From the NCBI RefSeq assembly GCF_949987535.1, contig NC_080067.1, forward strand, positions 46,374,910 to 46,438,909: 64,000 nucleotides of DNA, written 5' to 3'. How positions within the stretch are numbered: the stretch's first letter is position 1; each line of letters begins with the position of its first letter. The notes beneath the pieces were generated by a model. That model saw only the letters and a program-made list of their open reading frames with translations. It was not told the origin of the DNA and did not search any database. The position numbers were made by a program, and so were the translations under genes. The stretch is from Balaenoptera acutorostrata. Its lineage: Eukaryota; Chordata; Mammalia; Artiodactyla; Balaenopteridae. Positions 57,015 to 64,000 of the stretch are shown here, piece after piece.

Positions 57015-60000
57015 ATGGTCATAGGAACATACATATCAATAATTACCTTAAACGTGAATGGATTAAATGCTCCAACCAAAAGACACAGGCTTGCTGAATG
57101 GATACAAAAACAAGACCCATATATATGCTGTCTACAAGAGACCCACTTCAGACCTAGGGACACGTACGGACTGAAAGTGAGGGGATGGAAAAAGATATTC
57201 CATGCAAATGGAAATCTAAAGAAAGCTGAAGTAGCAATACTCATATCAGGTAAAATAGACTTTAAAATAAAGAATGTTGCAAGAGACAAGGAAGGACACT
57301 ACATAATGATCAAGGGATCAATCCAAGAAGAAGATATAACAATTATAAATATATATGCTCCCAACATAGGAGCACCTCAATACATAAGGCAACTGCTAAC
57401 AGCTATAAAAGAGGAAATCGACAGTAACACTATAACAATGGGGGACTTTAACACCTCACTTACACCAATAGACAGATCATCCAAACAGAAAATTAATAAG
57501 GAAACAGAAGCTTTAAATGACACAATAGACCAGATAGATTTAATTGATATTTATAGGACATTCCATCCAAAAACAGCAGATTACACTTTTTTCTCAAGTG
57601 CGCATGGAACATTCTCCAGGATAGATCACATCTTGGGTCACAAATCAAGCCTCAGTAAATTTAAGAAAATTGAAATCATATCAAGCATCTTTTCTGACCA
57701 CTACGCTATGAGATTAGAAATGAATTACAGGGAAAGAACCATAAAAAACACAAACACATGGAGGTTAAACAATACGTAACTAAATAACCAAGAGATCACT
57801 GAAGAAATCAAAGAGGAAATCAAAAAATACTTAGAGACAAATGACAATGAAAACACGACGATCCAAAACCTATGGGATGCAGCAAAAGCAGTTCTAAGAG
57901 AAAAGTTTATAGCAATACAATGCTACCTCAAGAAACAACAAACACCTCAAATAAACAACCTAACCTTTCACCTAAAGGAACGAGAGAAAGAAGAACAAAC
58001 AAAACCCAAAGACAGTAGAAGGAAAGAAATCATAAATATCAGAACAGAAATAAATGAAATGGATCAAAGAAAATAGCAAAGATCAATAAAACTAAAAGCT
58101 GGTTCTTTGAAAAGATAAACAAAATTGATAAACCATTAGCCAGACTCATCAAGAAAAAGAGGGAGAGGACTCAAATCAATAAAACTAGAAATGAAAAAGG
58201 AGAAGTTACAACAGACATTGCAGAAATACAAAGCATCCTAAGAGACTACTACAAGCAACTCTATGCCAATAAAATGGACAACCTGGAAGAAATGGACACA
58301 TTCTTAGAAAGGTAGAACCTTCCAAGACTGAACCAGGAAGAAATAGAAAATATGAACAGACAAATTACAAGTAATGAAATTGAAACTGTGATTAAAAATC
58401 TTCCAACAAACAAAAGTTCAGGACCAGATGGCTTCACAGGTGAATTCAATCAAACAGAGACGAGCCAACATCCATCCTTCTCAAACTCTTCCAAAAAATT
58501 GCAGAGGAAGGAACACTCCCAAACTCATTCTATGAGGCCACCATCACCCTGATACCAAAACCAGACAAAGATACTACAAAAAAAGAAAATTACAGACCAA
58601 TATCACTCATGAATATAGACGCAAAAATCCTCAAAAAAATACTAGCAAACAGAATCCAACAACACATTAAAAGGATCATACACCATGATCAAGTGCGATT
58701 TATCCCAGGGATGCAAGGATTCTTCAGTATACACAAATCAATCAGTGTGATACACCATATTAACAAGTTGAAGAAGAAAAACCAAATGATCATCTCAATA
58801 GATGCAGAAAAAGCTTTTGACAAAATTCAACACCCATTTATGATAAAAACTCTCCAGACAGTGGGCATAGAGGGAACCTACCTCAACATAATAAAGGCCA
58901 TATATGACAAACCCACAGCAAACATCATTCTCAATGGTGAAAAACTGAAAGCATTTCCTCTAAGATCAGGAACAAGACAAGGATGTCCACTCTCAACACT
59001 ATTATTCAACATAGTCTTGGAAGTCCTAGCCACGGCAATCAGAGAAGAAAAAGAAATAAAAGGAATACAAATTGGAAAAGAAGAAGTAAAACTGTCACTA
59101 TTTTCAGATGACATGATACTCTACATAGAGAATCCTAAAAATGCCACCAGAAAACTACTAGAGCTAATAAATGAATTTAGTAAAGTTGCAGGATACAGAA
59201 TTAATGCACAGAAATCTCTTCATTCCTATACACTAATATCTGAAAGAGAAATTAAGGAAACACTCCCATTTACCATTGCAACAAAAAGAATAAAATACCT
59301 AGGAATAAACCTACCTAGGGTGACTAAAGACCTGTATGCAGAAAACTATAAGACACTGATGAAAGAAATTAAAGATGATACCAACAGATGGAGAGATATA
59401 CCATGTTCTTGGATTGGAAGAATCAATAATGTGAAAATGACTATACTACCCAAAGCAATCTACAGATTCAATGCAATCCCTATCAAATTACCAATGGCAT
59501 TTTTTACAGAACTACAACAAAAAATCTTAAAATTTGTATGGAGACACAAAAGACCCCGAATAGCCAAAGCAGTCTTGAGGGAAAAAAACGGAGCTGGAGG
59601 AATCAGACTCCCTGACTTCAGACTATACTACAAAGCTACAGTACTCAAGACAATATGGTACTGGCACAAAAACAGAAACATAGATCAATGGAACAGGATA
59701 GAAAGCCCAGAGATAAACCCACCCACTTATGGTCAACTAGTCTATTACAAAGGAGGCAAGGATATACAATGGAGAAAAGACAGTCTCTTCAGTAAATAGT
59801 GCTGGGAAAACTGGACAGCTACATTTAAAAGAATGAAATTAGAACACTCCCTAACACCATACACAGAAATAAACTCAAAATGGATTCAAGACCTAAATGT
59901 AAGACCGGGCACTATAAAACTGTTAGAGGAAAACATAGGAAGAACACTCTTTGACATAAATCACAGCAATATCTTTTTTGATCTACCTCCTAGAGTAATG

Positions 60001-60803
60001 GAAATAAAAACAAAAATAAACAAATGGGGCCTAATGAAACTTCAACGCTTTTACACAGCAAAGGAAACCATAAACAAGATGAAAAGACAACCCTCGGAAA
60101 TTGAGAAAATATTTGCAGACAAATCATCAGACAAAGGATTAATCTCCAAAATATATAAACAGCTCATGCAGCTCAATATTAAAAAAGAAACCCAATCCAA
60201 AAATGGGTAGAAGACCTAAATAGACATTTCTCCAAAGAAGTCATACATATGGCCAAGAAGCACATGAAAAACTGCTCAACATCACTAATTATTAGAGAAA
60301 TGCAAATCAAAACCACAATGACGTATCACCTCACACCGGTTAGAATGGGCAACATCAGAAAATCTACAAACAACAAATGCTGGAGAGGGTGTGGAGAAAA
60401 GGGAACCCTCTTGCACTTTTGGTGGGAATGTAAATTGATACAGCCACTATAGAGAACAGTATGGAGGTTCCTTAAAAAACTAAAAATAGAATTACCATAT
60501 GACCCAGCAATCCCACTACTGGGCATATATCCAGAGAAAACTGTAATTCAAAAAGACACATGCATCCCAATGTTCATTGCAACACTGTTTACAATAGCCA
60601 GGTCATGGAAACAACCTAAATGCCCATTGACAGACAAATGGATAAAGAAGATGTGGTACATATATACAGTGGAATGTTACTCAGCCATAAAACAGAACGA
60701 AATTGGGTCATTTGTAGAGACTTGGATGGATCTAGAGACTGTCATACAGAGTGAAGTAAGTCAGAAAGAGAAAAACAAATATCGTATATTAACGCATATA
60801 TGA
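57015..60803 (+). pseudogene. L1 ORF2 (endonuclease-reverse transcriptase) pseudogene
   Basis: Domains in order: AP-like endonuclease, residues about 1-240 (57015-57779), with LNVNG (Asn13), LQETH (Glu42), NIYAPN, MGDFNT, RIDHILG and FSDH all present; a stop at 57777-57779 ends it. Reverse transcriptase around 58609-59799: [33 protein letters not shown] at 59797-59799 replaces a Trp codon. The frame resumes at 59833-60210, shifts near 60190-60210, and continues to the Cys-rich C-terminus ([12 protein letters not shown]), with another stop at 60450, ending at 60803. Several independent lesions; dead. Confidence 0.93.
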
Positions 60804-60885
60804 GGAACCTAGAAAATGGTACAGATGAACCGGTTTGCAGAGCAGAAATTGACACAGAAGTAGAGAACAAATGTATGGACACCAA

Positions 60886-60913
60886 GGGGGGAAGCGGCGG
60901 GGGAGGGGGATGG
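60886..60913 (+). other. G-rich tract in L1 3' UTR
   Basis: Runs of 6, 5 and 5 G separated by short loops (AAGGGGGGAAGCGGCGGGGG region). L1 3' UTRs in many mammals carry similar quadruplex-prone tracts; folding here is inferred. Confidence 0.7.
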
Positions 60914-61489
60914 TGGTGTGATGATTTGGGTGATTGGGATTGACATGTATACACTGATGTGTATAAAATGGATGACTAATAAGAACCTGCTGTATAAAAA
61001 AATAAATTAAATTAAATTAAAAAAATTTGAATCTGAATGTCACTTTTCTTTTCACTGTATGAATGCACTTTGAACGTTCTGATAGAAAATTTTTTCTCTA
61101 GGTAGAACATAAACATGTTTGTAACACATATTCTGATCATATTCTTGGTGGATATGGCAAATACTTTTAGTTGCCAATGCGGCCTTTTAAGAACCCTAAT
61201 TTCTTCTCAGATTATCAGCTGGCAATGTACACAGGGAAGGGTGGGATTCCTCCTGAGCCCCAAAATATAAACTATAATTTGCTCAATCTTTTTTATTTCT
61301 GTTTTTGTATAGGTTGGTGACCCAGTTCTGGTCAATGACATATGAGGCCAAGTCTGCAGCGCACTTCTGAGAGAAAGCTTTCCTCCTTGTCAGCTATCTT
61401 GGGATTATGAGGGACAGAGCCAACCCACTGAGGCTGCGGAATGGAAAGATGAAGGAATCTAGGTCTTTAATGATCTTGTTGAGGTGTTA

Positions 61490-62130
61490 AATTAATCGAC
61501 CTTGCATCAGGCCTCCCTCTGAAGTTTTTGTTATGCGATATTGTTACCAAAAGTCGCTCAAAAGCCATTGCAGAGGCAAGGTTGGTGGAAAGGAAAGTTT
61601 GCTTTATTTTGGATGCTGGCAACTGGGTGGGGAGGGCGGACTCCTGTCCAAAGGCTGACTCCTCCCTGACAATCAGGGGGCAAGAGCTTTTATAGACAGA
61701 GGGAGGGGGGCTACATGCAGAAACAGCACAGTCAGCTCTGACAGACATCTTGAAATTGGTCATCGATGGTCTGACCAACGTCATCTTGATTGTTTTAAGT
61801 ACAGTTAATCTTCAGTTCCAGGGTCAGTTTGTTTGCATTTCTTTGAGGCCAGTTCTCGGAATTGTGGCAGCTTATGTCATGGCTATGGTCCGGTCACCAT
61901 GTAGTTACCTTCTTTCACCTGGTGGAGGTTTCAGTATCTTTTAGATGGCTCACAGGATATGGCTCAGAATATTATCTATAGCCCTTGAGGAGGAACTAAA
62001 GGTCCTTGAATTTGCTTCATGGCTCAACTATTATTATTTAGCCTTGTTGGACTGTTTTCCTTTGTTTCTGTATTTTCTCATTTCTCTGATTAAACTTATT
62101 CTTTGGCTAAAGTTTTTCCACAGACAAAAG
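61490..62130 (-). mobile_element. ERV solo LTR, minus strand (family D)
   Basis: The reverse complement shows an LTR layout: long U3, TATA box TATAAAAGCTCTTGCCCC (plus strand near 61680-61697), then AATAAAGCAAACTTTCC (poly(A) signal, plus strand near 61588-61604), and a short U5 with CTCTGCAATGGCTTTTGAGC. No internal viral genes. The ORFs at 61467-61784 and 61750-62247 are within or across it and not genes. Boundaries approximate. Confidence 0.65.
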
Positions 62131-64000
62131 GTAAGTGGAGGACCTGGCGGGGAGGATCAGAGGGTCCTGCTCTGTTTCAATATTATAAGTAGCCTTATCA
62201 GACTATTATGTTGCATAACTCCAGTGGGAACCATTCACATCGTATAACACCATGGTCCTGGATCTCATTGTTTAAGCCACTTTTAGATAGATTTTCTATG
62301 GTTGTAGCCAAAACCATCCTACTTCATAAACTGGGGAAGATAGGGTTCCAGTGTTAAGAAACTGCTTCTGTGTACCATTTTATGCCTTGCAAAAGACTAT
62401 TTCTAAAAGTATTTTAAATGACAAGTAACAGAAGCCACAACTCACATCTAAATAAGAAAAAGAATTCATTGGCTCATATAAATGAGAAGTCTAGAAGTAG
62501 GGCAGGCTTCAGGGGCTTTGATCTAGAAGTTCCTGATGTTTTCAGTAACTTGGCTTTTTTTTGCCTGATGTTCTCAGCTCTGTCCTCCAATTAGTTGGTT
62601 TCTTCTTCAGGTTGGTTTTCTTCAAGGTAGCCAGACATCTGCAGTAGTTTCAGGCCTCACATTTCCACAGCCCACAAACTCTGGCTGAGGCATCTGATTG
62701 GCCAGAGGGTTGAAATGTTCTGATTGGCTTAGCCTAAGTCACATGCTCAATTTCAGGAGCTGAGGATGGAATCACATTTCCTAGAAGCTCATGGGTCCCT
62801 AAGTGGAAACTGGAGATTGGAAAGGAGAAATGAAATGCTGAGACCCAACGATGAAGTGTCCATTCCATGGACTGAGAATTATAATGCAAAGGAACTTTAA
62901 AAATGTGTTTGGAATTTATTTATACTCTACCAATAAAGCACAATAGTTGGTGAGCTCTTCGGGAATTTCTCTCAGTTTCTCTGAGAAACTCTGCTAATTT
63001 CTGGTTTGAACATTGGTGAGATAGGACTTCTGTTTATTTCCAAAACTAGATGTCAAGGCAAACAAATGTGATTTAAAACAGCTGCCTCAGGAGAAATGTC
63101 AAATTCTTTGCTCTTTAAAAATGTTAATGAAAAAATTTTAAATCTATGAACTCTTTTTAACACCTTCGCTTTTCTGAAATCCAAATTACTAGTGTAAAAA
63201 AAGAATGCAATGCAATTCAGTCAAATCCACAGACACTTACTAGCACAGCTGTCATTTGCACCAGAAAATGAAGCACAATTAGCAGGATACACAACTAGCT
63301 ATTTGCAGACACTTGAAATCCACAGCCTAAGTTTGCAAGGGTTCCTGGCACATGATGCTCAGTGGTAAACCATGATCATCTGAGAGCCTGGCTTTACAGG
63401 ATCATCACCCTGTAACCTTAACTTATTTCACACCTGCTTTTGAAACCTGGAAGTACTGCCAACTTGTTTTCTCAGATGGGTTTGGCAAAAATTCCAACCC
63501 ACTGTACAAAATTATAGATCAGAGTAAATCTACTCAAATTCATTGGACATCTGGAATTAATTTTTTTTTGAAAAAAAGGGTGATACGTACCTCAGAAAGG
63601 AGCCCCATGGGCAGGACCTGATAAGAGGTCCTTATCACTTTGACCAGAGCTGCACAAACTAGAAATGGAGAAGCGGTGGTCTTGGGGTTGGTTTACCCCG
63701 GGTTCTACCCTCAGAAACATTCCTAGTCAGGTGAGGTTATTCATGCCTAAAGCTATAAAGACTTTGCTACTTCTTCTTAGAAAGCAATTCTACAAGCTAA
63801 TTACTTTTATTATGGAAATGTATTCCTGGACTGAACTGCAATAATATTTTGAAAATTCAGTGTAGTGCAATGCGTATATAAATAAGCTGCTTATGATGGG
63901 GCGAAAAGAGGTAGCCAATGATAATTCTTTACTAATGCTTTGAGATTGTCTGTGGTTTGAGCAATTAACCTTTTATTTTTATTCGAATTTCTAGAGAAGA
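62131..64000. other. Intergenic, possible old repeat, no gene recognised
   Basis: A segment at about 62440-62810 (GGCTCATATAAATGAGAAGT … GGCTGAGGCATCTGATTGGC) resembles an old LTR-like repeat, class uncertain. The rest to the window end is AT-rich and unassigned. Confidence 0.35.

Larger units (their letters stand above)
55969..61020 (+). mobile_element. Nearly full-length dead L1
   Basis: About 5.05 kb running from the last part of the 5' UTR through ORF1, ORF2, the 3' UTR and an A-rich tail. Flanking 10-bp repeat aaaaatttga at 55959-55968 and 61021-61030. The 5' promoter is absent, so it was 5'-truncated on arrival. Both ORFs carry stops and frameshifts. The 3' UTR has a G-rich, quadruplex-prone tract at about 60886-60913. 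The sequence type matches the shorter L1 tails elsewhere in the window. Confidence 0.95.

Noticed and set aside
61750..62247. ORFs suggesting a small membrane protein (61750-61944 and 61945-62247)
   Set aside because: They lie in and beside a minus-strand ERV LTR, have no family match, and the hydrophobic look comes from T-rich sequence.

Overview
The window is mammalian nuclear DNA, most likely from a cetacean (or at least the whale-hippo clade). The evidence is about sixteen tRNA-Glu-derived CHR-type SINEs, many with intact target-site duplications (TSDs), plus cetartiodactyl-type L1 sequence and a cecropia-type mariner. It is gene-poor, and almost all of the open reading frames lie in repeats. 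The one gene recognised with confidence is ARL14 (2164-2742, plus strand), an intronless ARF-like GTPase of 192 codons. In other mammals ARL14 lies upstream of PPM1L; that is synteny knowledge only, and no PPM1L exon is seen here.

Layout. 1-3.1 kb: a CHR SINE, a TG microsatellite, and ARL14 with its 3' UTR. 4-7.3 kb: a MIR remnant, two CHR SINEs and three L1 3' ends, some nested. 9.5-14.3 kb: five CHR SINEs, two of them inside older repeats. 13.8-15.6 kb: an ancient L1. 16.4-18.0 kb: MaLR-like LTRs and a young L1 scrap. 18.64-19.07 kb: a CpG-dense, TATA-less, promoter-like island with a CRE and GC boxes, not assigned to any gene. 19.5-27 kb: L2, four LTRs from three unrelated families (one family present as an inverted pair), and a CHR SINE. 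27.7-39 kb: more CHR SINEs, MIR, MaLR LTRs and a young minus-strand L1. 40.6-44.6 kb: an ancient L1 carrying two SINEs and a compound insertion that joins an L1 3' end to about 0.85 kb of non-L1 sequence. 44.7-48.4 kb: L1 copies in opposing orientations. 48.9-54.7 kb: L2, MaLR-like LTRs, and a dead mariner split by a SINE. 55.97-61.02 kb: a nearly full-length but dead L1. 61.5-62.1 kb: a minus-strand ERV LTR.

The genes do not form a working system. The window is a record of layered retrotransposition around one small GTPase gene. No CRISPR array, operon, toxin gene or new enzymatic system is seen. The items most worth a second look are the orphan CpG promoter, the L1-plus-unique-sequence compound insertion, a CHR subfamily with a 24-bp internal duplication shared by two copies, a SINE whose TSDs enclose about 52 nt of extra sequence, and three tandem POU-like motifs in an LTR.
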